The notes: generated from the sequence alone by a model not told the origin. Shown: positions 10,300 to 22,990, counted from the stretch's first letter. The stretch is 64,000 bases of DNA from Ctena decussata (GCA_963989385.1 OZ022502.1:9811001-9875000); one strand, 5' to 3'. Translations and numbers: made by a program.

Positions 10300-12100
10300 T
10301 CAGCATAGATCACCATAACATTCAAACAGATTCTTCTCCAAAGCTGCTAGGCCGATCAAAATCACTTTTTGAGTTACTAGAGTAGTTGGCTTAAGTACAG
10401 AAAACAGGGGGTATGAATCCTATCTCTGACAACAACTGAAAAAGGCTATCTGTCGACTTAGCAAAAATATGTACTCGTACCGGACTAGAATCAAGGATTT
10501 AGCCCGACCTTTCATAAAAGCGCTATGCCAAAGACACAGTGATAATCTAACAACCCATTGCTCCAACGGCGCAAAGGCTACTGGGATAGTTTGATATATA
10601 GCTATACTTCCATTTGTTTGAGAGAACGAAAATTGGTATGAATGCTTGCGGCCCAAGATGTCACCGTTTCATCTAAAAAGTCCTCTTCTCCTGAACCACT
10701 GAAGTACACATAAGTTGGTATTTTCATGTAATATTTCACATCCCTCAAAAGTTTTGAATATGTAAACGTTGGGTCACGTGTGCCCCCAAACTCGGGGCAC
10801 GTACTTTATAGAAACTGAACAAATGACTTTGCATTTGGCAAAGAAAAGGTAGATCTACAAGTAGAGTTAGAACCATCTCTAAAAGGGATTTTCCAAAACT
10901 ACAATACAGTTTCCTGGCAGATTAAAACTGTGTCGCCAAAAGTTGTTTATTTCCGCTTCTAGCCCATACGCTAACTAACCATATGCTATAAGCGTAACAC
11001 TGAGGTGATAGCAGCATAAAATCAAAGAGCTGAAAGTGATTTTTCTTAAGCTCCTGACAAAAGATCAAAGTAAAGATACTTTTATCTGTTACGACTGGAA
11101 TTTTATTCTTCTTGGTTATTTACCCCTGCTTAAAGGCTAATATACAGAAAAAGAAGTAAATCTATAAAGTCAGGGGACAAAAGGACTTAAATTCAGCTAA
11201 ACAATCAAAGTAAAAAAAAAAAACCTTGTGCCGAGATCAAAATTTTGCCCCACTGCTTGGCCATTCGGGGTTCTTCTGGTGCTTTTCTTTTGCTCCAGGA
11301 TTTCATCGGTGTTGTTTCAGAGGGATCTCCAGGTGTCGCAATAGTTGATTCTGTCGAGTCAACATTTTTGATTCATCACAGGCTTTATCCGTGATTGATT
11401 TGCTATCTGTGATGATTCGTTGATGGGTTGGGTACCCTTCATGCAGACCAAATGCTAACTAAATGTTTTGAACGACTGCAGAAGCAGAAGGCATGGGTTT
11501 GGACCAAGTAAAACTAGTTAACTTCCCTTTTGGTTCCTCAATGTTACGTGTTCTTGTGTCCGCCTGTCTGTGGTCTTCTAGTAATATGGTTACATTATAG
11601 CTGCCCAGTTTGCTTTCTGTTTTATCCTATTTGAAACACTGATAAAATAGGTAAAATAAATGTTACTGTTGTTTTCAATTGGGGTAACTGAATGTCTGAG
11701 AAAGGGCTGTTCATTCGATTTACTGTGCTTGTCTTTCGCGAATATTTGTCATTTTTGTAATTTGGTTTTGAGGGAACGTGGGGTCTAATTGTATTAGTTC
11801 TTGATCTCTGTCTATCATTTTACTTTACCAAAAAGTACATGCATGGAATTATGAACATAAAAACCCCATTAAAAAACGACATTCTTAAAATAATAATGAA
11901 TTATCAAGATGTCAATGTCTTTCTGTTGCGACTGAAATTTTCTAAACGGGCTGTCTGCCCATACCTGGACTGGGCTCTTATGGATCATCATGGTCTCCTT
12001 GGTAGTGACACTATCAGATTGAAAATGAGATCTTTATGACTTCGTCTTTTTAAAAAATTCATGGATTTTATAATTTCAAAATTCCGGCTTAAATTTTTTT
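10300..12100. other. no gene recognised
   Basis: Contains a small hairpin at 10777-10802 (cgtgtgcccc / ggggcacg) and an A-run at about 11211-11223. Nothing else with support. Confidence 0.45.
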
Positions 12101-12109
12101 CTAAAGCCT

Positions 12110-12615
12110 GAATTCTGCTATCGAAAAGTGCATTTCTTAAGACATTCAGCTCCGTAATCGATGCTTCGTCCGCCATTTTGTCCGCCATTTTGTGTAAGTC
12201 GGTGCCTTAAAGTAAATTCTAACATGCTTAATGAATTCCTTGACCCCGAAAACCTATATGCAGATACCAAAATCATGTTTCTAGCCCGTATACTAAAGAA
12301 GATATGGAGATTTTTATGCTTTGGCGGCCATCTTGTCCGCCATTTTGTAACTGATTGTCTGAAATAATTTTTGACATTCTTAATTGATTCTTCGACCTCG
12401 AAAACCTATATGTAGTCACCAAAAGTATGTTTCTAGCCTACATACTTTAGAAGATATTGAGGATTTTATCCCTCGGAAGCCATCTTGGACGCCATCTTGA
12501 ATATTTTAATTTCCCCAATGATGCCAAGGTGGCATCATTCAGTTTCAGTGTACGGACATATTGGTGAACACATTTGTGCAAAAACATTTTGTGCGGACTA
12601 TTTTTTTGGGTTGGA
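12110..12615 (-). repeat. 0.5 kb dispersed repeat, copy 2 (inverted relative to 8940-9480)
   Basis: Read on the minus strand it runs 'aatagtccgcacaaa', 'tgatgccaccttggcatc', 'aaaatggcggacaagatggc', 'cttttcgatagcagaattc', in the order of copy 1. The pair makes a stem of about 0.5 kb with a 2.6 kb loop. Confidence 0.85.
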
Positions 12616-12724
12616 CCCAAAATCTCCATTTGGCAACCAGACTATTAGTTCGTTTCAGATTTTACCGTGTCGAGTACTTAATTTCCTAAAACGGTCATTA
12701 TGACTCCATTTTCTCTTATTTCAG

Positions 12725-12837
12725 GGGGTAATGTTGCGTTTTATGGGGTTTGGGTTCACCACGAAGCTGCGGTGTCCTCAGACTCTGTTACTTTGCAAGT
12801 CACGGTTGATGGGTTGAAAATTGTTCTTTGCACTTAG
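12725..12837 (+). CDS. weak candidate terminal exon, unknown product
   Basis: A pyrimidine-rich tract ends in ttatttcag (AG at 12723-12724). Reading from GGT at 12727 gives 36 residues ending in TAG at 12835-12837, including FYGVWVHHEAAVSSDSVTLQ. The composition is protein-like and lacks repeats, but no upstream exon, polyadenylation signal or homology is seen. It may be chance or a decayed exon, and it runs opposite to the RUNX gene. Confidence 0.2.
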
Positions 12838-13430
12838 AACGGAGTAGTGTTTATGATTAGACTCTAATGCACATGCCTGGTGCATTTTGTGTGCATATGA
12901 CAGTGTTAATAAGGGATTTTTTTGTATTACAAGTATTTATTCCTCCCCACCCCCACCCCCTCCAACTTTCTTTATTTCTCCGTAAAAGCGTATGTTGCGG
13001 TCCGTCGTGAGACCCTTCGAGTAAGCCCGACGCCCTGGTCTGGGAGTGTATATAGTCTCTGAGTGTACAGTTCGTATATTTGCTTTAGAGCATGCGGCTA
13101 GTTCTGTCGGAATCCTTTCCAGATGCACAGACAGAAAATAACATCCAAGTTGAAAAAATAAAATGATGAAAAAGAGAAAAGCAAGAAAAAAAAAACAGAA
13201 AAAAAAACAAGAAAAACTGAGACACCAGAATAAAAAGACGTTAGACTAAATATATTAATAACACCGGATTCTTGAAATCCGAGATGAAGCACACGCACGC
13301 GAATTTGAGAGAAAAAAAAGGATACCGTAAGTGTCCTTTAATATTGGGACACTTTAACCAATTACCGTTATAATCCTAAAATTCGAACAATTTGATTTTT
13401 TCCCTCTCTGTCAAAATTTCTGCCGGAATG
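12838..13430. other. non-coding; C-rich and A-rich patches
   Basis: C-rich stretch at about 12942-12965, a decayed 'cgtatgttgcgg' fragment related to the hairpins at 7795/49535, and purine-rich 13140-13215. Confidence 0.5.
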
Positions 13431-13433
13431 AGA

Positions 13434-13497
13434 AACAGTGCAGACCCTGATCAGACTGCTCCTTAAAAGGAGCAGGCTGATCTGGTCTACACTGTTT
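13434..13497. repeat. hairpin family H, copy
   Basis: 'aacagtgcagaccctgatca' … complement, inner stem GACTGCTCC / GGAGCAGGC around 'ttaaaa'. One of many H copies. Confidence 0.85.
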
Positions 13498-13543
13498 TAG
13501 CAGGTACTTCTGTCCTAAATATTATGGTTCAATACGGTAGGCT

Positions 13544-14011
13544 CTAGCAAAAGGCGACGCACGAAATACAGAACTCGAGGGGAGGAGTTTTCAACGTCAT
13601 CTGAAACTTTAATAACCATGTTACCCACGTGCCGCTGTCTGATTTTTGCCATAAATCGACCAAATAACGGATCAGAAAAAAAATCTTAGACGAAATCCTT
13701 TTTGGTTTAACAATATGCGACCAAATTGCCTTTTGTTTTGCGGCCTTGCGACCAAACTTCAAACCGAACATGCTGTCGTCAAATCTTTTGTTGGTTTTAG
13801 GTTTTATGGCTTCTAGTGGAATAAGAGATTGGAAATTTCCGCATGAAAATACAGCACCATGACAACGAATCCTTTGTCTCCACAAAACGGTTATTTGTGG
13901 CGAAGGAACTTTTCTTAACTGATTACAAAAAGAATTTAGTTTAAGGACGTTTAACGCATTCTGGCGATTAATTTGATCTGGGTGTAAAATCTTTCTGCAA
14001 GTTAAAGGCAA
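13544..14011 (-). other. 155-codon open frame without recognised product
   Basis: This is the longest open frame in the window outside simple repeats and the RUNX exon. It is lysine/arginine and tryptophan containing, has no recognisable domain and no splice or promoter context. I judge it more likely a fragment of an unrecognised repeat than a gene. Confidence 0.2.
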
Positions 14012-14103
14012 TGCATTGTTTTGACGTTCTTAAGAGGGCATGCCATCTCTTATTCGTATGTCTGACTGCATCTATCTACTTATTAGTGATGGATGGATGA
14101 ATG

Positions 14104-14122
14104 TCTGTCTGTCTGTCTGTCT
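14104..14122. repeat. GTCT microsatellite
   Basis: 'tgtctgtctgtctgtctgtc'-type run. Confidence 0.8.
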
Positions 14123-14957
14123 TTCCTACGTTCTGAAAACTAATCTGTTATACTGATCCATTTTTTTGACTAGGTACATCCATATGCATGTAAAATAATG
14201 TACGAACCAGTCAGAACTGGACCAATGACTGATCTAGCTAAAAAGGGTTCAGAAAGTATACTGCTATGATTAAGTCCCCCGACAAGGTGTTGCAAAGGGA
14301 AGGGCTTTTGGGAGACTCATTTGGCTCAGGATTTACTCATTTTGACCTGGATACAGGGAGTGCACGAGTGGGCGTGGATAAGTGCATAATAGAACCATCC
14401 TTCGGCACTTATAAGTGTTAATGAAAATAAATGAATATTCAATACTGTATATCTTAAAGGATTATTAACCTACATGAATTAAGTTTTGTAAAGGCAATCT
14501 TGCCCTGACTTGGTACGCAACATTGAATCTACATTGTATCAACGTTGATTGGTGTTTAATTTCAAACTGTGCCGACCTTGATCTGAGCTGTCTGATCTGG
14601 GTCTGCTCCCTTTGCTCAGGGATGTTTGTCTCGGCATTTATATTTATACATTAAATGACTTTTTCGAGTTTTACCATCAATTTCACCGCTTAGCTGTAGT
14701 GATGACCGCAATTTTACATGAATTACCACTTATTCATAATGTGGTATATCAGTGTGACGTCGATTTCTCCAAATAAGGTAGTGGTTACTACAAGTTCATT
14801 GATAACCGTTCGTAGTAACAAATTGACCTCAAGTTTACCTGTATGACTAGTCATGAGTATTACGCGCGAAGGCCAATCAGGTTAATTTACGCAGTTCACA
14901 TAGGTAAACCTGCTAACATTTTGCTTCTCGGTTTCATTTTTGTACCAAATAACCCTT

Positions 14958-15145
14958 TATGTTGGCCGAGGGATTAGCGCTCTGGTCTCGTAATCCTTTG
15001 GTCAGCAGTTCGATTCCGGTCAAGGACGTGCCTTTTAATTATTTCGTCCTAATCGTCATCTCATTAATTCTTTAATCGGCTCGATATGACCACTGTGGAT
15101 ATGACTGAAATGCTGTTAGAAGGACTTTAAAACCCGATTAGCCCA
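14958..15145 (+). mobile_element. tRNA-derived SINE
   Basis: The head has a pol III A-box-like 'tggccgagggattagcgc', a 'ctcgtaa' anticodon-like loop and the B-box 'gcagttcgattcc'. The body carries 'atcggctcgatatgacc', 'gatatgactgaaatgctgtt' and 'gactttaaaaccc', also present on the minus strand at 42638-42842. No clear target duplication was found. Confidence 0.7.
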
Positions 15146-15202
15146 TCCGCCTGTCTCTCTTAACCATTTTCGAATTTTTCACACTCTCCCCATATAAGTG
15201 CG

Positions 15203-15231
<29 letters not shown>
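15203..15231. repeat. (TC)n microsatellite
   Basis: 29 bp of uninterrupted TC. Confidence 0.95.
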
Positions 15232-15233
<2 letters not shown>

Positions 15234-15457
15234 GGATTTGTTCCGAGTTACTATTATTGCATTTCACATGAGCCACGATCTCACGAACCATGGAACTTCC
15301 TATGAGGTCAATTTCCAATACAGGCAGGTAACATCCGAGCAAGTTTGTAGCAGCATGTCTGTCTGTCTTTAAGTCGGTCTCTGTTTCTTCTCTGACGATG
15401 GGTCGATAAAGTGTTCAAACGTATATATAGCATATACCCTTGAATATTAAGAGACTT

Positions 15458-15517
15458 AACAGTGTAAGCCCTGATCAGACGGCTCCCAGAGCCGTCTGAT
15501 CAGGGTCTGCACTGTTT
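15458..15517. repeat. hairpin family H, copy with GGCTC/GAGCC stem
   Basis: Arms 'ctgatcagacggctc' / 'gagccgtctgatcag' are perfectly complementary, flanked by 'aacagtgtaagcc' / 'ggtctgcactgtt'. Confidence 0.85.
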
Positions 15518-15519
15518 GT

Positions 15520-16540
15520 CTTTTGAGCCAGCATTTTGTCATATATCCTTGAGTTACAAATCCTGCTTGTTCAAAACTGAAGACAATTACAACAACCGTC
15601 TGAGTTCTCCAAATACTTGGGCTAATTTCGGTATTTATACAATTCAGGCCCGAGGCTGGCGCGGATGACACCATTCGGTTCACAACCATATAAATCAAGT
15701 ACATATGACAAAAAGGATGATAGGTGTAAACAAACCTGTTTACGTGTATATTTCGTCGAGCCTAAATCAATCATACCATGCCTACACATATGCACGAAAA
15801 CGCACACACCAATAGTTATCAATATTTTGGAGGAATAAAATTACATGTATGAACAAAATCAGGAAGTATAAGATGTGCTTAGACCTACGGTATATACAAT
15901 GCTGCCGTCGACGTACCTCATTAATTCTGCGGTCGACGTCAAATTACGTTAATTGTTTATAGTACATAGGTAAATGACAGCTGGAAACGGCTCAACGACA
16001 ATGACGTTATACCCACGTGTGTATTATGCCCAGAGGCGATGAAAATTTCCCTAAGACTGAATACAAAATATTGTCAATCATATTTACACGCAGAATATAT
16101 TTAATATAACGCAATTAGCTATCAACAGGTGGCGAAACATGATATAACGTTTCACTTGATTTCTGTCCAATACGGGTCAATGGTCCAGAACGGACCTTAG
16201 AGAAGACCCCGGAAATAATCGTAGCTGATTGGCTTGTTGATGAACACGGACGTAAGAGAAAGCATTGATGAAGTATTGTACCGGAAAATAAACATGATTT
16301 GTTGTTTTTGTTAATTTATATCCCTGAGGCGAATAAGCGACTGTAAAATGGCCTTAACGCAGGGTTATATGAGGACAAATAGGAGCAATATAAGATTTTA
16401 CGTTTTATTTACATCAAACAATCAGAATTATCAATGTCTGCATTTTGTGATTACCCAAAACATAAAGGAGCCTCCAATATTTTTGAGGTGAATTGATACT
16501 CTCTCAGAAGAAGCAACACTTTTGCCCCCGTTCCAATAAG
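15520..16540. other. no feature recognised
   Basis: Overlapping short open frames (15456-15822) have no recognisable product. The 'ggaccttagagaagaccccgg' area near 16193 resembles 25632 ('ggaccatagagaagacacc'). Confidence 0.45.
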
Positions 16541-16544
16541 GGGG

Positions 16545-16596
16545 AACTCTCAAAAGGAGGAAATTGTTCCTCTAGGAGCAAATTCTTCCTTAAACA
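16545..16596. repeat. hairpin family P, decayed copy
   Basis: 'gaggaaattgttcctctagg' then 'agcaaattcttcctt'. Confidence 0.55.
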
Positions 16597-16699
16597 GTGT
16601 TCATAATTTTGAAAGGTTTGGTCGGCCAAGGAATTAAACAGGGAGTCACAGCAGTTATTTCCTATTGTAAAATGACAATGCATCCATCCACCTTAACTA

Positions 16700-16866
16700 G
16701 GAGCGGCTGTAGCGTAGTGGATAACACTCCAGACTACCAATCCAGGGATCGCAAGTTCGATCCCCCGCTTCTCCGGTCTTTCGGATGAGACTTTAAACCG
16801 AGGTCCCGTCTCCATATGACCTCGTTGTTGGTGGGACGTTAAACCCGAGTTCACTCACTCACTCCA
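16700..16866 (+). mobile_element. tRNA-derived SINE with TCAC tail
   Basis: The head has an A-box-like 'tgtagcgtagtggataac' and B-box 'gcaagttcgatcc'. The body has 'tcggatgagactttaaaccg', 'catatgacc' and 'ttggtgggacgttaaaccc', ending in a (TCAC)n tail. The central part recurs decayed at about 32211-32300. Confidence 0.75.
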
Positions 16867-17190
16867 CCTTAACTTACTTTAATATCTTCAAGTCTGGACA
16901 ATTCCATGCCCTGTAAGAGTGTTAGAACATCGTATCTGATTGCTATTATGAGTAAACTGATCTGGGTGTACATGACACGTATTTGCTCATGCCACTTCTT
17001 ATGTCTCAACATTTAGAAATAAAGCTAAACAAGGCACTCTTAGTTTGTTTTGGGAAAACTGTTCTACTATCTGTCTATCATATCAGTTTAATCAATAGAG
17101 ATTCACACCCTTTGTGGCTCCTAGTTGCCTCAAGGTCGATTTGATCACTTCCCAACCCAACCTTCCATGTATTACATGTAAACACATAAG
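16867..17190. other. RUNX intron or 3' flank, nothing recognised
   Basis: Unique AT-rich sequence lying downstream of the RUNX donor on the minus strand. Confidence 0.5.
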
Positions 17191-17194
17191 CAGA

Positions 17195-17990
<796 letters not shown>

Positions 17991-17999
17991 ACTAACATA

Positions 18000-18140
18000 G
18001 CTAACGCAAATACTACTGTCATATAGGCCGCGTCCCACTTGAACGGCCCTCACGACTTCAGTTCGACGACTTCATGCACCCGTGCAAAATAGCTAGAGTG
18101 GTTTATTCATTGGATATTATATTTGGTATGTGCGAACAGC
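18000..18140. other. upstream RUNX region, no further element identified
   Basis: Somewhat GC-richer than surroundings near 18030-18090; no clear initiator or TATA. Confidence 0.4.
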
Positions 18141-18142
18141 TA

Positions 18143-18177
18143 ATACTCTGACCGGACTGCGCAGTCTGGTAGGAGTC
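18143..18177. repeat. short hairpin, decayed family H
   Basis: 'actctgaccggactgc' / 'gcagtctggtaggagt'. Confidence 0.6.
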
Positions 18178-18189
18178 TTTGCTTTTCGC

Positions 18190-18685
18190 ATTAATATTAA
18201 GGGCCCTTTAATTGTTCCTAGATTTTGTTAGATTTTACATTATCATAATAATTTGTCCGTGAAAATATAAGATTTTGATATAAGTATTATAGAAAACAAA
18301 GGAATATTAATTAGAAGCTATATACGCTTTTACGTAGGTCAGACTTATATGAAACTGTGTTGCCCATTTCAAAATCAAAAGCAATTTTGAACACGATTTT
18401 TGACTCTTTTTCAAGGGCACACTTCCTGTGAAGGATAAACAGGTTAATTTGGTACAGTTTGGATACCCTGTTCATATTCGGGTGTGTTATCTTATGTAAT
18501 ACTCTTGCATTCACAAATTCACAAGGTCGTGGGCGTATATAGAAAAATATATATGACAGCTGGGAAAGTTGACACATATATTCTGTTGCAAAGAAAAAAT
18601 ACGATTAAATGTCAACTTCATGTTGTTTTTGCAAAGATATTTAAAAAGACCATTTAAAAAAAAATAGAAAGAGTGGTCGAGTAAA
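18190..18685. other. AT-rich, nothing recognised
   Basis: One 88-codon minus-strand open frame (18311-18577) without recognisable product. Confidence 0.5.
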
Positions 18686-18689
18686 AAGG

Positions 18690-18885
18690 TTTGTGGTCGA
18701 GTGGTCAGAGACGCTCGGTTATAGTGCTAAAGGTCGCTGGTTCGAATCGCCTTTCGGCCAGTCGGCGATTGAAAACTCTCTTCGTCAGCCCAGCAATAAG
18801 ATAAGGCAGCGAAAGAAGAGGGCGTCTGCTGTGCCCAAGGCACAGTTGGCCTCTAAACTCCACTGGCTACGGGAAACCTTTATTC
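18690..18885 (+). mobile_element. tRNA-derived SINE (Ser/Leu-type head), copy 1
   Basis: A-box 'gtggtcgagtggtcagag', B-box 'gctggttcgaatcgc', then a body with 'aactctcttcgtcagccca', 'ataaggcagcgaaagaag' and 'ggcctctaaactcc'. The minus strand of 45848-46105 carries the same order. The 76-codon frame across it is an artefact. Confidence 0.75.
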
Positions 18886-19061
18886 TTTTACCTATGTTTT
18901 GCATGATCTGGAATTGTACGTGAGGCAATACGATTGTCTCTGTTCTTACTTAGGCCTGTATTCAGAACTTAAAAAAAATAGTGCAGTCTGGTCCAGCTGG
19001 AGCTTTCCTTTTCATTCGTGTCAGATGGGACTTTTTATCGTGCACTAACGCATTCCCAGCA

Positions 19062-19155
19062 GACAAAGGACGTCGTAATTACGTCGAACTGACGTAGATG
19101 TGACGTAATGGCGTCGCATCGACATCAGTGCGACGTCATATCTACATCATGTGCC
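19062..19155. mobile_element. GACGTC-rich short repeat, copy 2
   Basis: 'ccagcagacaaaggacgtcg' … 'catgtgcctgctcgg'; shares 'ggcgtcgcatcgac'-type blocks with 4845-4945. Confidence 0.6.
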
Positions 19156-19159
19156 TGCT

Positions 19160-20360
19160 CGGTTATTTGAACTTATTTCATCAAAGTTATCAAAGTTTTG
19201 TACTTGCTTATACCGGACTTTTACAGTGTAACTAAAAGCGCGGACCTATAGGAGAACATCATGACCTACTAACGCGTTCAGAAGCAATTGGTTGTCTAAA
19301 CGGACAGATTCTGTGCCGTTTTCGAAAAAAAAATATATAATAAAAAAAAGAATCAAGTTTACTGTCTTACAGCGACTATGAATTTGTCGTAAACCCAGTG
19401 TGCAAACAATCAACGTTGTGTTCTCACCAGTTACCAAAGGTGGAAAAATAGAAAAATTAAGACATATAAAGCTGGGGATCCCACCAAAACGTATTTTGAT
19501 GCAACGGCTTGGGTCACACAGCAGCAAATTGGTAAAAGCCCAAGCCCAGTTGGGTCAGTTGCGCCGTTTATCCTTACATGCTCGTTTTTCTCCAGTCCTT
19601 ATCCAAGATGAACTGAAATACAATAAAGAATATATTGACGATTGTTGCTTTTTACCAAAACATAGGCAAAATGGAAAATGCTAAAGATTAAATTTTGGCC
19701 ATAACGGCTCTACCAGTCCCAGGATATGTGGTCCAGGCCCAGAACATGTTTACCATACAAGATTCGCTAAAAGTACATTTAAATTTATTCAGTTCTAACG
19801 TTGAGTTACATCACATCGTTATCATGTCTTACTTGATTGACGAAATGGTAAGTCTAAATTAAGACAGACAAACACGAAGTACATTTATGAGTCGTGGTAT
19901 GAGAAAGGAAATATCCTCACGGGGAAAACTCAGATCAGGCCATTGCATCTACACAGTTTGATCACAGTACTCTCTGTTTACATAAAAAAATTTGGATACT
20001 GAGGAACATGTATACCAAATTTCGTATACTCTCATTGACTGAAAAGCCGTTAATGCTGATCAGAGTATTCGCTGTTTGGCGTAAGGCACCTTTTCAGATA
20101 TCTCGGCTCATATATATGTACATATTAGGAATATTTACTATTAAAGGCAGAAAACAATAAGGAGATTATTTAAGGGGTTCAAAACGTGCAGCTTTTCCAT
20201 GTCAGTGCGATCATGACCAGGAATACCGTATTGACTCTAAAAGTTGGAACACTCCAAATATTCGGACAACTCAACCTTATACGTTATGGAGTTATGGACC
20301 TTGTCAAAGTTTGTCGAATTTTGACCAGTCTGTAGCAGGATATGCTGCATTTAATGTTGG
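19160..20360. other. no gene recognised
   Basis: A 94-codon plus-strand frame (19400-19684) is opposed by a 93-codon minus-strand frame; neither has a recognisable domain. Scattered decayed GATCAG hairpin fragments lie near 19930 and 20055. Confidence 0.4.
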
Positions 20361-20366
20361 CAATCA

Positions 20367-20423
20367 GAGCAGACCCTGATCAGACTGCTCCTAAGGAGCA
20401 GTCTGATCTGGGCCTGCACTGTT
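20367..20423. repeat. hairpin family H, copy with TGCTCC/GGAGCA stem
   Basis: 'cagaccctgatcagactgct' … perfect complement 'agcagtctgatctgggcctg', followed by 'cactgtttgc'. Confidence 0.85.
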
Positions 20424-21130
20424 TGCTTAAACACGCTGTCCGAATTTTAGAGCAAATGCGGTAGATACAACCACAATGAGACTAATTCATCAAGCAATAA
20501 CCACATATGTTAATTACTTAAAATCCCCTAAATTTCCGATGATGAACACACAGGTACTAAATATATCACTGTCAATGCCAGTGTTAAAACAACAATAACA
20601 CTATTGACAAGTGTCTGCATCTTTATGACAATGTCTTCGCTATATTTTGTCAGGGATCCTGCATGATGCTGCAAAATGTCAGTCCCCGGGTGTCAGTCAG
20701 TACGTACAGACAGAATGCAAGACAGACATGACAAGCGGGACGGACGGACAGGAAGGAAAGATGCAGTAGTATGTTTAATAGAATGATAGAAAGGCAAGAA
20801 GGCAGACGGGAAAACAACTTATAAACGGAAAAGAGAAAAATAAAATAATAACGTTACGAATATGCCCCATACTACAGCCTTAAACGAAGTTTTCAGTTCA
20901 TTTGAACGATAGGTAATAAAGACAATGATACGTAGGGCCCTATACCCGTTTTTCAAGGGCCCGTCTTCATGGCGGGCAAAATATCTACACCGAACCCGCC
21001 GCGATCAGTTTTGTGGGCAACGCGGCCAAAAAGCCGTACCTGTATCAATGAACAAATGAACTCTAGTACATCACCGCATATTGTGATTGTTCACTTTTTG
21101 TATTTCAACAGCGGCTTTATTTTATGCTGA
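20424..21130. other. no gene recognised
   Basis: GACAGAC/GGACGGAC-rich patch at about 20700-20760 foreshadows the satellite that follows. Confidence 0.45.
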
Positions 21131-21135
21131 TGGGA

Positions 21136-22171
21136 GAGATAGACAAACAAAGAAACAGACGGACAGAGACACAGACCGGGAGACCGACATACCATGAGAG
21201 GCAAAACAGACACAGGGGCCGACAGAGACCGACAAACAGAGACAGAAAGGCACAGAGACCCACAGAGACAGACATACACAGAGACCGACAGACAGACACA
21301 GAGACAGACAGACACAGAGACCGACAGACAGAGACAGACAGACAGACAGACACAGAGACAGAGACAGAGACCGACAGACACAGAGACCGACAGACAGAGA
21401 CAGACAGACACAAGACAGAGACAGAGACAGACAGACAGAGACAGACAGACACAGAGACAGACAGACACAGAGACAGACAGACACAGAGACAGACAGACAG
21501 ACAGACAGACACAGGGACAGACAGACACAGAGACAGACAGACAGAGACAGACAGACACAGAGACAGACAGACACAGACTGACAGACAGAGACAGACAGAC
21601 ACAGAGACTGACAGACAGACACAGAGACAGAAAGACACACAGACCGACAGACAGAGACAGACAGACACAGAGACAGACAGACAGAGACTGACAGACAGAG
21701 ACAGACAGACACAGAGACAGACAGACACAGAGACAGACAGACACAGAGACTGACAGAGACAGACAGACACAGAGACAGACAGACACAGAGACAGACATAC
21801 ACAGGCTGACATAAACAGAGACCGACAGACAAAGACAGACAGTCACAGGGCCCGACAGACTCGGACAGACACAGAGACCGACAGAAAGAGACAACAGACA
21901 CAGAGACCGACTGAGAGACACAGACACTTACAGTAACAGACAGAGACAGACAGAGACTGGCAGTCACAGAGACTGACAGACAGAGACAGACAGACACAGA
22001 GACTGATAAACAGAGACAAACAGACACGGAGACCAATAGACTGAGACAGACAGACACAGAGACTGACAGACAGACACAAAGACCGACAGACAGAGACAGA
22101 CAGACACGGGGACAAATAGATTCCAACGGACAGACACAGAGACAGACAGACAGACAGGCACAGAGACAGAT
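21136..22171. repeat. 1 kb CAGA/CACAGAGACAGA satellite
   Basis: Over 1 kb built from 'cagacaga' and 'cacagagacagacaga' units with occasional 'gaccgaca' and 'gactgaca' variants. Strand asymmetry (A/G/C only on the plus strand) leaves several frames open on both strands, giving spurious Ser/Val/Cys/Leu-rich or Arg/Thr/Asp-rich proteins of up to 334 residues. Confidence 0.97.
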
Positions 22172-22218
22172 TATTTTTATTCTGAATTTTGTTTCGGCCG
22201 TTGCAGCCTGAAGCAGTT

Positions 22219-22309
22219 GAGAGAGAGAGAGAGAGAGAGAGATTTGCTCTGAATTTCTATATTGTAATGAGAGAAACCGTTTTCATTCAAACAACAAAAG
22301 TCGTGAATG

Positions 22310-22357
<48 letters not shown>

Positions 22358-22372
22358 GAGGGGGGGGGGGGG
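22219..22372. repeat. two (GA)n runs and a G-run
   Basis: (GA) at 22219-22242 and 22313-22355, then G-rich 22356-22372. Open frames over it are artefacts. Confidence 0.9.
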
Positions 22373-22739
22373 AGTTTAGCTCTGTTTGGTGTTGGGAAAG
22401 AATCCGTTTTCGTTCTAACAAAGGGCATAGATGGGCATTTAAGACGCTTCCCGATCCTCGATCTCCAGCTATCGGCGCCCAACTGAGTGGGTTTTACCTT
22501 TTAAACCAAAACAATGAAGCTTTGATAGGTGAATGAGCCATTAGGTGCAATTAGTTGGTTTAGCTTTTGTTTAAAACTGTTTTGTTGGTAACATGTGGAA
22601 TGTGCTTCTTCTCACGTTAAACATGCATACTTTCCATACAGTACTTCTTCTACAGTCATAGTGACTGTGCCGTTTTTCGCAGCCCAATAAGAAAAGGAGT
22701 ACTGTTACGTTCCCGACCAGCTTGTGAATCTGTACAGTC

Positions 22740-22990
22740 GTAGCTCACGGAATGCAGGGGAAGTAATGCTGTCATTTTTATTTTTATTTCTGAACTTCCC
22801 TCCACCACCCCCTTCCCCTACCAATTCTTTTGAAACTGCTGTAGCTTACGGTAAAGTTGTACACATTCAGAAGAAATAACTCTGTCATTTTTATTTTTGA
22901 CACCCTCCCCTAACCTCTCTTAGTGGTCAACTCTTATAAGAAAGAATTTGCTCCCATAGGAGCAAATTTTTTCTTATAAGAGTAGACCCC
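22740..22990 (-). mobile_element. family P element with hairpin core
   Basis: Hairpin 'cttataagaaagaatttgct' / 'agcaaattttttcttataag' at 22934-22981. The flanks on the minus strand carry 'aaatgacagagttatttctt', as in other P copies. Confidence 0.6.

Noticed and set aside
18693..18923. 76-codon plus-strand frame
   Set aside because: It lies in a tRNA-derived SINE with pol III boxes and a second copy at 45848-46105.
21091..22161. Ser/Val/Cys/Leu-rich and Arg/Thr/Asp-rich frames of up to 334 codons
   Set aside because: They are translations of the CAGA satellite in several frames on both strands; there is no codon bias or domain.
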